Of a DNA stretch of 43,500 nt, positions 1 to 7,339 are shown piece by piece. The notes beneath the pieces are model-generated. The model was not told the DNA's origin. It searched no databases and saw only the letters and a list, made by a program, of their open reading frames with translations. The stretch is from Gammaproteobacteria bacterium SG8_30 (GTDB lineage Bacteria; Pseudomonadota; Gammaproteobacteria; Steroidobacterales; Steroidobacteraceae), in the NCBI GenBank assembly GCA_001303245.1, contig LJNS01000006.1:1-43500 (forward strand), in the 5' to 3' direction. Position 1 is the stretch's first letter, and each line of letters opens with the position of its first letter. The translations under genes and the position numbers were made by a program.

Positions 1-178
1 CCGTGATCTCTGCCTCGTGCCGGCGAAGCGCCCGCTCGAGGCGTTCGAGTCGATCACGGCGCGTCGCCAGCGCCGGGTAAGGCTCGGCCATGAAAGCCGC
101 CCGCTGCAGTTCGAAGGTCCGCTCCAGCGTCTGTATGTCCGTGGCGGTGATCAGGGGGCCAATGCGTTCCGCGGCCAT
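1..178 (-). CDS. Aldehyde dehydrogenase family protein, N-terminal fragment (coniferyl aldehyde dehydrogenase-like)
   Basis: Only the first 59 codons are inside the window; the gene continues past the left edge on the minus strand. The ATG at 178 has an AGGA four bases upstream. The visible N-terminus contains the stretch LQRAAFMAEPYPALATRRDRL, which resembles the helical start of CalB-type (coniferyl) aldehyde dehydrogenases, enzymes that oxidise aldehydes to acids with NAD(P)+. The nucleotide-binding fold and catalytic Cys lie outside the window, so the family call rests on this N-terminal pattern alone and the substrate is unknown. It lies 78 bp downstream of the Lrp-type gene on the same strand and may be cotranscribed with it. 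Confidence 0.6.
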   Translation of the reverse strand, partial: MAAERIGPLITATDIQTLERTFELQRAAFMAEPYPALATRRDRLERLERALRRHEAEIT

Positions 179-256
179 GCCATATTCCTGTAGTCGATCT
201 CTGCGTGGTCCTGCGATGAAAGTATGCGCCCGGGTCGACTCTCGTGCATCCGGCAT

Positions 257-716
257 TCACTCGATGGGCAGCTCCGTCGAGCGACGGACTACACGCAGCG
301 CGAGGCTCGACTGGACGCGTGCGACACCCGGCAGGCGCGTCAGGTGCTGGCTGTGCAATCTCTCGAAGTCGGCCGGATCCCGGCAGGCAGGCGACGCGCA
401 CGAGATAGTCCGACTCGCCGGTCATGAGGTAGCACTCCATGACCTCGGGGACGCGCTTGACCGCTTCCTCGAAAGCCTGGAGGTCCTTCTGGTCCTGGCG
501 ATGCAGTGTGATGTTGACGAAGACATTGGTCGCGAAGCCGATCTTCTGGGCGTTCAGGAGGGCCACGTAGCGATGGATCAGCCCTGCTTCCTCCAGTGCA
601 CGGACGCGGCGCAGCGCGGCCGACTCCGACAAGTGGATGCGCTGCGCAAGCTCGACGTTCGACAACCGTCCGTCGCGCTGGAGTTCACGCAGGATGAGGC
701 GGTCTATACGGTCCAC
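257..716 (-). pseudogene. Lrp/AsnC-family transcriptional regulator, frameshifted (AldR-like position)
   Basis: Reading from the GTG at 716, the first ~110 residues are a clear Lrp/AsnC protein: an N-terminal winged HTH (DRIDRLILRELQRDGRLSN, ELAQRIHLSESAALRRVRALE) followed by the RAM/effector domain through GESDYLVRVAC. The frame then breaks at a tandem repeat (ggcaggcagg, 382-391). Removing one four-base unit restores RDPADFERLHSQHLTRLPGV and a stop at 257, giving 151 residues, the normal family length. Either this is a real disruption or a sequence/assembly error. The gene is divergent from ald, the arrangement typical of Lrp-family AldR regulators that control alanine dehydrogenase; that role is inferred from position. 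Confidence 0.85.
382..391. repeat. Four-base tandem duplication causing the frameshift in the Lrp-type gene
   Basis: The plus strand reads ggcaggcagg. One copy of the GGCA/GGCAGG unit is exactly surplus relative to an intact Lrp reading frame: deleting four bases joins ...YLVRVAC to RDPADFERL and gives the normal family length. Confidence 0.75.
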
Positions 717-732
717 GACGCAATAAACTTGC

Positions 733-746
733 TCAGACGCGTCTGA
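733..746. promoter_or_regulatory. Perfect 14-bp palindrome between the Lrp-type gene and ald
   Basis: TCAGACGCGTCTGA is a perfect inverted repeat located in the 152-bp divergent gap, 17 bp from the regulator's GTG and 122 bp from the ald ATG. Its position suits an operator for the divergent Lrp-type regulator. The sequence is not the textbook Lrp consensus, so the assignment is inferred from position and symmetry only. Confidence 0.4.
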
Positions 747-868
747 CGGCGAAATTATACTTCACCTGGAGGCCTGATGTGCCTTCGAACGCAAGACAGT
801 GCCGCGCTCGCCGGACTACCTTGGTTCCCGGTCCTGAACACCACGGCTTGCAGGGAGGGGGAGACGTC

Positions 869-1978
869 ATGAGGATCGGTTGCCCGAAGGAGATTAAGGT
901 TCACGAATATCGTGTCGGCCTCGTGCCCGCCGGAGTGCGCGAACTCGTTGCCGATGGCCACGAGGTGTACATGCAGACCTTGGCCGGGGCCGGAATCGGC
1001 ATCGAGGACGACGCCTACGTTGCTGCCGGCGCGAGGATCCTTCCCGACGCCGCGGCCGTATTCGACACCGCCGAGCTCGTGATCAAGGTCAAGGAGCCGC
1101 AGCTCGCGGAGTGCGACATGCTTCGCCAAGGGCAGGTGCTGTTCACCTATCTGCACCTGGCGGCAGATCCCAGGCAGGCCGAGGGTCTGGTCAGATCGGG
1201 CTGCACTGCAGTCGCCTACGAGACTGTCGCGGCTCCGGATGGCTCGCTGCCGCTGCTCACCCCGATGAGCGAAGTCGCCGGACGCATGTCCATACAGGTG
1301 GGCGCCACCGCACTGCAGAAGGCCCATGGCGGGTTCGGCGTGCTCCTCGGCGGCGTGCCAGGGGTGCAGCCGGCCAAGGTCGTGATCCTCGGCGGCGGGG
1401 TCTCGGGCACCAATGCGGCGCAGATGGCAGTCGGGTTGGGCGCGCACGTGACCATCGTGGATCGTTCGTTGAGGCGCCTCCGTGAGCTCGACGTGCAGTT
1501 CGGCAACTCCATTCACACGGCTTACTCGACTGCCGAGACGATCGAGAAACTGGTTGCCCAGGCCGATCTCGTCATCGGTGCGGTGCTCGTAGCCGGCGCG
1601 GCAGCGCCGAAGCTGGTCACGCGGGACATGGTGCGGACGATGGAGAAGGGCGGCGTCCTGGTGGACATCTCCATCGACCAGGGAGGTTGTTTCGAGACGA
1701 GCCGGCCCACCACGCATGCCGAGCCGACGTACGAGGTGGACGGGGTCATCCACTACTGCGTGACCAACATGCCGGGCGCCGTGCCGCGGACATCCACGTT
1801 CGCGCTGACCAATGCCACACTTCCGTACGTACGGGAAATCGCGCGGCACGGCTGGCGGAACGCGCTCACCCGCGACCCGGGTTTCGCAGCGGGCCTGAAC
1901 GTTCATGCCGGCCAGGTGACTCACGAGGCCGTCGCGCGCGACCTCGGATACGACTACAGTCCTGTCAGCCTTCCGTGA
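869..1978 (+). CDS. ald: Alanine dehydrogenase
   Basis: NAD-dependent alanine dehydrogenase, 369 residues (family about 371), which interconverts L-alanine and pyruvate plus ammonia in the cytoplasm. The start MRIGCPKEIK at 869 is the usual family N-terminus and has a purine-rich AGGGAGGGGGAG just upstream; the reading frame open from 779 has no supporting start signal. The residues known to be catalytic in the Mycobacterium tuberculosis enzyme fall at the same numbers here: K75 (KVKEPQ), H96 (TYLHL) and D270 (DISIDQGG). The Rossmann motif VILGGGVSG sits near residues 172-180. The gene is divergent from the Lrp-type regulator and followed by pdxH, 46 bp downstream. Confidence 0.97.
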   Translation: MRIGCPKEIKVHEYRVGLVPAGVRELVADGHEVYMQTLAGAGIGIEDDAYVAAGARILPDAAAVFDTAELVIKVKEPQLAECDMLRQGQVLFTYLHLAADPRQAEGLVRSGCTAVAYETVAAPDGSLPLLTPMSEVAGRMSIQVGATALQKAHGGFGVLLGGVPGVQPAKVVILGGGVSGTNAAQMAVGLGAHVTIVDRSLRRLRELDVQFGNSIHTAYSTAETIEKLVAQADLVIGAVLVAGAAAPKLVTRDMVRTMEKGGVLVDISIDQGGCFETSRPTTHAEPTYEVDGVIHYCVTNMPGAVPRTSTFALTNATLPYVREIARHGWRNALTRDPGFAAGLNVHAGQVTHEAVARDLGYDYSPVSLP

Positions 1979-2024
1979 CGTATAGGCCGACCTCCTCGGG
2001 CAGCCGGTATTCGGGTGACGCGAC

Positions 2025-2606
2025 ATGACGCATGAGGACCCGATCGTCCTGGCCCGGTCATGGATCGACCAGGCACGGGCCAGCGAGCCGGGCGATCCGG
2101 ATGCGGCCGCGCTGGCGACGGCCGACGCCGTGGGCATGCCCTCGGTGCGGATGGTCCTCGTCAAGGCAATCGACGGTCGGGGATTCGTCGTCTACACGAA
2201 CCTCGGCAGCCGCAAGGCGCGCGAGCTGGAAGCAAACCCGCGCGCGTCACTGTGTTTCCACTGGAAGACGCTCGAGCGGCAGCTGCGCGTGGAAGGACAT
2301 GTGGAGAGGGTTTCCGACGAAGAGGCCGATGCCTACTTCGCGAGCCGTGCCAGGGACTCGCGCATAGGCGCCTGGGCGTCGCGCCAGTCAGAGGTGATGG
2401 CGGGGCGATTCGAACTGGAAAAGCGGGTGGCGAAGTATCTGGCCCGGTTCGCCGTAGGCGAAGTGCCGCGGCCCCCGTTCTGGTCCGGGTTCCGGATCGT
2501 TCCCACCCGCCTCGAGTTCTGGCGGCAGCGCCCCTTCCGGCTCCACGAGAGGCTGGTGTACGTCCGTGACGGCGACGGCTGGCGCATGGAGCAGCTCTTC
2601 CCCTGA
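2025..2606 (+). CDS. pdxH: Pyridoxamine 5'-phosphate oxidase
   Basis: FMN-dependent oxidase (193 residues) that converts pyridoxamine- or pyridoxine-5'-phosphate to pyridoxal phosphate (PLP). Family signatures are visible in order: P(S)[19 protein letters not shown] (FMN/substrate strand), [31 protein letters not shown], and the C-terminal signature [30 protein letters not shown]. It ends in QLFP rather than the commoner RLxP. It starts 46 bp after ald and converges on the acyl-CoA dehydrogenase gene that ends at 2626. PLP is the cofactor of several enzymes encoded here (HisC, MetB, the LysA half of LysAC), but there is no sign of shared regulation. Confidence 0.97.
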   Translation: MTHEDPIVLARSWIDQARASEPGDPDAAALATADAVGMPSVRMVLVKAIDGRGFVVYTNLGSRKARELEANPRASLCFHWKTLERQLRVEGHVERVSDEEADAYFASRARDSRIGAWASRQSEVMAGRFELEKRVAKYLARFAVGEVPRPPFWSGFRIVPTRLEFWRQRPFRLHERLVYVRDGDGWRMEQLFP

Positions 2607-2625
2607 GCCCCTGCGGCGTGACGGC

Positions 2626-4419
2626 CTAGAGCCAGGTCTCGTGCAAGGTCACCGTCGTGTCGTCGAGGCTCTCGAGCAGTGAGAGGAGGGGCTCGGTCCT
2701 GGGCAACTCGTAGCGGAAGAAGTAGCGGCAGGCAGCGAGCTTCCCCTGGTAGAAGTCGGCGTCGCTGCCGCTGGCGTCCTGAAGCGCCCGCTGCGCCACC
2801 CGTGCCGAGTCGAGCCAGCGCCAGGCCACCGTGAGATGGCCGAGGGCCTCGAGGTACAGGGTGGCGTTTGCCAGCGCGAGCTCGGCGCGTCCGCTTCCTG
2901 CCGTCCCGAGCAGCACCCGCGTGACGGCCTCGAAGCGCCGCGTGGCGACTGCAAGGCTGCGTGCGAACGGCGCGAGGGCCGGGATCGAGCCGGCCTGTTC
3001 GGCCGTACGCAACATTCTCTCCGCGAGCTCCGCCCATCCGGCACCCCCGTGCTGGGGCAGCTTCCGACCGAGAACGTCGAGCCCGTGGATTCCGTATGCG
3101 CCCTCGTGAATGTGGTTCAGGCGGTTGTCGCGGTACAGTCTCTCGACCGGATAGTCCCTCGTGTAGCCGTAACCCCCGAGCACCTGGATCGCGAGCTTGT
3201 TGGCCTCGAGACAGAACTCCGATGGCCACGACTTCGCGACCGGCGTCAGCAGCTCGAGCAGCTGTCCGGCTCTCCCGCGCGCCACGTCGTCAGTGGCAAC
3301 TGCCATGTCGTCGACGAGCCTCGCGCAATAGAGCACGAGCGCCAGTCCTCCCTCGGTCCAGGCTTTCTGTGCTAGCAGCATGCGGCGCACGTCGGCGTGC
3401 CGGATGATCGGTACCGGCGGACTGGCAGGGTCCTTGTCCCCGATCGGGCGTCCCTGCAGGCGTTCACGGGCGTACTCGAGCGACACCCGGTATCCGGCCA
3501 GCCCCAGGCCGACTGCGCAGACGCCGACGCCGATGCGGGCCTCGTTCATCAACCGGAACATGTAGGCGAGGCCGCGGTGTTCCTCGCCGACGAGATAGCC
3601 GGCACAGTCGCCGCGCTCGCCGAAGGACAGGACGGTGTTCACCGTGCCTCGCCAGCCCATCTTGTGGTTCACGCCGGCGAGGGCGACGTCGTTCCACTCC
3701 CCGAAGCTTCCGTCCGGCCGAATCCTGCGTCGCGGAACGATGAAGAGCGAAATGCCCCTGACGCCAGCGGGTCCCCCGGGTACGCGCGCAAGGACGAGAT
3801 GGACGATGTTCTCGGCGAGATCGTGCTCGCCCCCGCTGATCCACATCTTGTTGCCGGTGATGCGGTAGCTGCCGTCCTGCTGCGGCATCGCGATCGTGCG
3901 TACGTCGGCGAGCGACGACCCCGCGTGGGTCTCCGACAGGCACATCGTGCCGAAGTAACGACCCGCGAGCATCGGGCGCGCGTACAGCCGCTTCTGCTCC
4001 TCGCTGCCGAAGGCGAGGATCACGTTGGCGGCCCCCGCCGTGAGCATGGCGTAGGCATGAAACCCCACGTTTGCCGAGGCAAATACCGCGCTGCAGGCCT
4101 GCGCGACGGTCATCGGAACCTGGAGCCCGCCGTCCGCCGCATCGAAGGGTGCCGCAATGAAACTCGATTCGTTCAGTGCGGCCAGCGCCTCGCGGGTCTG
4201 GGGAATCATCTCCACGCGCCCGTCCACGAACCTCGGCTCCTGCAGGTCGGCGAGGGCCGCAAAGGGCAGGAACCGCTCCGCCGCGATTCGATAGGCAGCG
4301 TCCAGCACGCCGTCGAAGACGTCCCTGTCGTGGTCCGCGTAGCGAGGCTGCTCGCACAGCCGACCGGCGTCGAGAACCTCGTAGACCTGGAAATCGACCT
4401 CGCGGCGAGGGATGAGCAT
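2626..4419 (-). CDS. Acyl-CoA dehydrogenase, long DmdC-like type with C-terminal extension
   Basis: FAD-dependent acyl-CoA dehydrogenase of about 597 residues, the length of the family that includes 3-methylmercaptopropionyl-CoA dehydrogenase DmdC and FadE-like paralogs. Visible blocks are the N-terminal helical domain, the flavin-binding segment GTMCLSETHAGSSLADVRT with ITGNKMWISGGEHDL, the C-terminal helical domain with QVLGGYGYTRDYPVERLYRDNR, and HIHEGAYGIHGLDVLGRKL carrying the catalytic-base Glu region. A further ~130-residue C-terminal domain follows. The ATG at 4419 gives MLIPRREVDFQVYEVLD, a usual family start; the frame is open further upstream without family similarity. It is divergent from the SDR-led operon. 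Substrate unknown. Confidence 0.9.
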   Translation of the reverse strand: MLIPRREVDFQVYEVLDAGRLCEQPRYADHDRDVFDGVLDAAYRIAAERFLPFAALADLQEPRFVDGRVEMIPQTREALAALNESSFIAAPFDAADGGLQVPMTVAQACSAVFASANVGFHAYAMLTAGAANVILAFGSEEQKRLYARPMLAGRYFGTMCLSETHAGSSLADVRTIAMPQQDGSYRITGNKMWISGGEHDLAENIVHLVLARVPGGPAGVRGISLFIVPRRRIRPDGSFGEWNDVALAGVNHKMGWRGTVNTVLSFGERGDCAGYLVGEEHRGLAYMFRLMNEARIGVGVCAVGLGLAGYRVSLEYARERLQGRPIGDKDPASPPVPIIRHADVRRMLLAQKAWTEGGLALVLYCARLVDDMAVATDDVARGRAGQLLELLTPVAKSWPSEFCLEANKLAIQVLGGYGYTRDYPVERLYRDNRLNHIHEGAYGIHGLDVLGRKLPQHGGAGWAELAERMLRTAEQAGSIPALAPFARSLAVATRRFEAVTRVLLGTAGSGRAELALANATLYLEALGHLTVAWRWLDSARVAQRALQDASGSDADFYQGKLAACRYFFRYELPRTEPLLSLLESLDDTTVTLHETWL

Positions 4420-4541
4420 GCAGGCAGACCACTGCGCAGCCGGAGTTCGGATCATTCTAATCGCTCGCTGGCGCGCAGGATCCCCGTCCGGAGATTGCCG
4501 CTTCGTCGAGAACAAGGCAGGATGCGGCGACCGCGTGGCGC

Positions 4542-4591
4542 GGCACGGTCATCCGTGCCTGCGCGCAGGAATCGGGCCGTCGCAGGCACGG
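4542..4591. repeat. Inverted/direct repeat cluster in the divergent acyl-CoA dehydrogenase-SDR gap
   Basis: GGCACGG (4542-4548), TCAT, CCGTGCC (4553-4559) form a perfect 7-bp hairpin or operator-like palindrome, and a third copy GGCACGG lies at 4585-4591. The cluster sits in the 203-bp gap between divergently transcribed catabolic genes and is a plausible regulator site; no regulator gene is adjacent. Confidence 0.35.
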
Positions 4592-4622
4592 CCGCCGCGA
4601 TGCACCATCAGTGGAGCAGGGA

Positions 4623-5387
4623 ATGAAGGACGATTTGTTCAGTCTCGAGGGACGGGTTGCGCTGGTCACGGGAGCGAGCCGGGGGATCGGTCGGGCGGTT
4701 GCTCTGGCGCTCGCCGGACGAGGAGCCCACGTGCTGGTGAGCAGCCGCAAGCTGAATGCCTGTCGCGAAGTAGCGGACGAGATCAGCGGGCAGGGCGGCA
4801 GCGCCGAGCCTCTCGCTTGTCACATCGGGGACCCCGAGGGAATCGAGCGCGCGTTTCACGTCATCGACAAGCGCCACGGTCGACTTGACGTGCTCGTCAA
4901 CAACGCGGCGGCCAATCCGTACTTCGGGCCGGCGCTCGAGATGGACCTCGCCGCCTACCAGAAGACGGTCGACGTGAACATCCGTGGTTACTTCTGGGCG
5001 TCGGTGCAGGCGGGTCGGCGCATGCGGGAGCGCAAGCGAGGCGTGATCGTCAACGTGGCTTCGGTCAACGGCGTGCGTCCCATGGAGGGGCAAGCCGTCT
5101 ATTCCATGACCAAGGCGGCCATCGTCAACATGACGCAGGGACTCGCGAAGGAATGGGGTCGATTCGGAATCCGCGTGAACGCCCTTCTGCCGGGGATCAC
5201 CGAGACGAAATTCGCGGCCGCCCTGCACGAGGACCCACGAACCCGTGCCAGCGTCGAAAGAGTGCTGCCGCTCGGCCGCATCGCGCAACCCGACGAGATG
5301 GCGGGTGCCGTCGTGTATCTCGTCTCCGATGCTGCGTCGTACACGACGGGCTCGAGCATCACCGTCGACGGAGGCTGGCTGGCCTGA
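4623..5387 (+). CDS. SDR-family NAD(P)-dependent oxidoreductase
   Basis: Classical short-chain dehydrogenase/reductase, 254 residues. The nucleotide-binding motif TGASRGIG is at residues 16-23, the NNAA motif follows near residue 97, and the catalytic residues S147, Y160 and K164 have the normal spacing (YSMTK). The C-terminus TTGSSITVDGGWLA is typical of the family. ATG 4623 is preferred over GTG 4611 because GGAG (4613-4616) lies six bases upstream. It leads a plus-strand series with a histidine-phosphatase protein, an acyl-CoA dehydrogenase and an APH-type kinase, so it probably oxidises or reduces a hydroxyacyl/ketoacyl intermediate; the precise substrate cannot be read from sequence. Confidence 0.93.
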   Translation: MKDDLFSLEGRVALVTGASRGIGRAVALALAGRGAHVLVSSRKLNACREVADEISGQGGSAEPLACHIGDPEGIERAFHVIDKRHGRLDVLVNNAAANPYFGPALEMDLAAYQKTVDVNIRGYFWASVQAGRRMRERKRGVIVNVASVNGVRPMEGQAVYSMTKAAIVNMTQGLAKEWGRFGIRVNALLPGITETKFAAALHEDPRTRASVERVLPLGRIAQPDEMAGAVVYLVSDAASYTTGSSITVDGGWLA

Positions 5388-5436
5388 CCGGCAGACGGCC
5401 CTCCGGGGCGGTGGCCGGCTCGGGAACGTACTCAGG

Positions 5437-6123
5437 ATGAGCGCGCTCTACCTCGTGCGGCACGGTCAGGCGGCTTTCGGGACCGAGGACTACGACCGCC
5501 TGACTCCCCTGGGGGAGGAGCAGTGTCACGCTCTCGGCCGCCACTGGGCGGCCCTGGATCGGCCGTTGTCCGGAATTTACTCCGGCGCGATGCGGCGCCA
5601 GCGCCTCTCCGCGGAAATATTCGCCGCTGCGTCGGGCGTCCACGCGTCCACGAGGCCGGCGGTGAGGGTGGTCTCCGGGCTCGAGGAGTACGATCACGAG
5701 ATACTGCTGGAACAGTATGCAGGCGCGTCGGATGACGGCCTGCCGCCGGCTCTCGGTCAGGACCGCAGGACCTTTCATGAGTTGCTCACGAGGGCGCTGC
5801 GGGCCTGGCTCGACGGGCGGATACCGGGCCCCGAGCCGTTCACCGCGTTCCGCGCGCGTTGCGAGGCGGCGCTCGAGGAAGTGATCCACAGTGTCGGCCG
5901 CGGCGGGTCGGCCGTCCTGTTCGGCTCGGCCGGATCCCTCGCCGGGGCGATCCAGAGGATACTCGGCGTGGGCGACTGGGATCTGCTGCGACTGAAACTC
6001 AATTTCTACAACTCGGGCGTATCCAAGCTGCTGTTCAACGATCGGGACAGGGTGATCGAGTCGATCAACTCGATCGCGCACCTCGAGCAGCCCGCGACGC
6101 TACGCTTGATCACGCACCGCTGA
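5437..6123 (+). CDS. Histidine phosphatase superfamily protein (branch 1)
   Basis: Begins MSALYLVRHGQA, so R8-H9-G10 is the nucleophile motif of the phosphoglycerate-mutase/histidine-phosphatase fold; 228 residues. YSGAMRRQRLSAEI matches the second phosphate-pocket arginine region and LEEYDHE the acidic region. Where many members carry a second catalytic histidine (xHGG), this protein reads VLFGSAGSLAGAI, so that His is absent. The protein may still be a phosphatase of a divergent kind or have another role. It lies 49 bp after the SDR and 19 bp before the acyl-CoA dehydrogenase, in what looks like one operon with a kinase whose phosphoryl product it could act upon. Confidence 0.85.
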   Translation: MSALYLVRHGQAAFGTEDYDRLTPLGEEQCHALGRHWAALDRPLSGIYSGAMRRQRLSAEIFAAASGVHASTRPAVRVVSGLEEYDHEILLEQYAGASDDGLPPALGQDRRTFHELLTRALRAWLDGRIPGPEPFTAFRARCEAALEEVIHSVGRGGSAVLFGSAGSLAGAIQRILGVGDWDLLRLKLNFYNSGVSKLLFNDRDRVIESINSIAHLEQPATLRLITHR

Positions 6124-6142
6124 CGGCGGCTGGGGGCCATCG

Positions 6143-7339
6143 ATGGATTTTTCGCTCGACTCCGAGACCGAGGCGCTCGTCACACGGTACCGGGAATTCG
6201 TCGACGACCGGCTCGTTCCGCTCGAGCCGCAACTGCTCGAACAGGGCATCGAACCGCTGCTGGGGACGATCGCCGACCTGCGGGGCGAGGTGCAGGGGCT
6301 CGGTCTCTGGGGACCGAACTTGCCGCGGGAATACGGGGGACGGGGGCTCGATCTGCTGACCCACGGGCTCGTCTCCGAAGCCCTCGGGCGCTGCCCACTC
6401 GGACACTATGTCTTCGGCTGCAATGCCCCCGATGCCGGCAATGTGGAGCTGCTGCACCTATACGCGAACGAGGACCAGAAGCGTGCCTGGCTCGGGCCTC
6501 TCGCACGGGGCGAGATCCGCAGCTGCTTCGGCATGACCGAGTCCGACAACAGCGGCGCCAATCCGCTGATGCTCTCGACGACTGCCGAGCTCCGAGGCGA
6601 CGAGTGGGTCATCAACGGCAGGAAGTGGTTCACAACCGGTGCGGATGGCGCCGCCCTGTGCATCCTCATGGCGGTGACGGACCCGGAGGCGCCGCCACAC
6701 AGGCGCGCCAGCATGATCCTCGTTCCCACGGACACACCCGGCTACCGGCTGCGACGGAACACCCCGATCATGGGACACGTCGGCAAGGATCTCTTCTCAC
6801 ACGGCGAGATCGAGTTCGAGGACTGCCGCGTCCCGGCCGACAACCTGCTCGGTCCTCGGGAGGAAGGGTTCAAGCTCGCGCAGGCGCGCCTGGGTCCAGG
6901 GCGAATCCACCACTGCATGCGCTGGCTCGGGATCTGCCAGCGCTCCCTCGAGCTCATGGTCCGGCGCGCGGACAGCCGCGAGATTTCACCCGAAGGACGG
7001 AAGTTGTCGGACAGCGACCTGATCCGGGGATGGATCGCGGAGTGCGCGGCGGAGATCAAGGCGGCCCGGCTCATGGTGCTGCATGCGGCCTGGCGCATCG
7101 AGCATGCCGGAGCCCGGGCGGCGCGCGACGACGTGAGCATGATCAAGTTCTACGTGGCGGGCGTGCTTCAGCGCGTCGTCGACAGGGCCCTGCAGGTTCA
7201 CGGCGGGCTCGGGGTGACCGACTACACGGTCCTCGCGTGGTATTACCGTGAGGAACGGGCCGCACGGATCTACGACGGGCCCGACGAGGTGCACAAGCTC
7301 TCCGTCGCGCGCAGGCTGCTCAAGACGCTGGCCGGATGA
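6143..7339 (+). CDS. Acyl-CoA dehydrogenase, ACAD10/11-like
   Basis: FAD-dependent acyl-CoA dehydrogenase, 398 residues. The flavin segment FGMTESDNSGANPLMLSTTA and WVINGRKWFTTGADGA are visible. Near the C-terminus the motif IYDGPDEVHK (D378) replaces the IYEGT of ordinary fatty-acid acyl-CoA dehydrogenases; DGPDEVH is characteristic of the ACAD10/ACAD11 group. Its stop overlaps the start of the APH-type kinase by four bases (ATGA), implying translational coupling. In mammalian ACAD10/11 the same two domains are fused, and in the Pseudomonas putida levulinate pathway separate LvaA kinase and LvaC dehydrogenase act together on 4-hydroxyacyl-CoA. A similar role here is an inference. Confidence 0.9.
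   Translation: MDFSLDSETEALVTRYREFVDDRLVPLEPQLLEQGIEPLLGTIADLRGEVQGLGLWGPNLPREYGGRGLDLLTHGLVSEALGRCPLGHYVFGCNAPDAGNVELLHLYANEDQKRAWLGPLARGEIRSCFGMTESDNSGANPLMLSTTAELRGDEWVINGRKWFTTGADGAALCILMAVTDPEAPPHRRASMILVPTDTPGYRLRRNTPIMGHVGKDLFSHGEIEFEDCRVPADNLLGPREEGFKLAQARLGPGRIHHCMRWLGICQRSLELMVRRADSREISPEGRKLSDSDLIRGWIAECAAEIKAARLMVLHAAWRIEHAGARAARDDVSMIKFYVAGVLQRVVDRALQVHGGLGVTDYTVLAWYYREERAARIYDGPDEVHKLSVARRLLKTLAG

Noticed and set aside
755..2164. Long minus-strand open frame of 469 codons opposite ald and pdxH
   Set aside because: It mirrors two well-identified genes, has no family motifs and an Arg/His/Gly-rich composition typical of antisense frames in GC-rich DNA.
3397..4626. Plus-strand open frame of 409 codons opposite the acyl-CoA dehydrogenase
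   Set aside because: Antisense shadow; the minus-strand protein has full family motifs.
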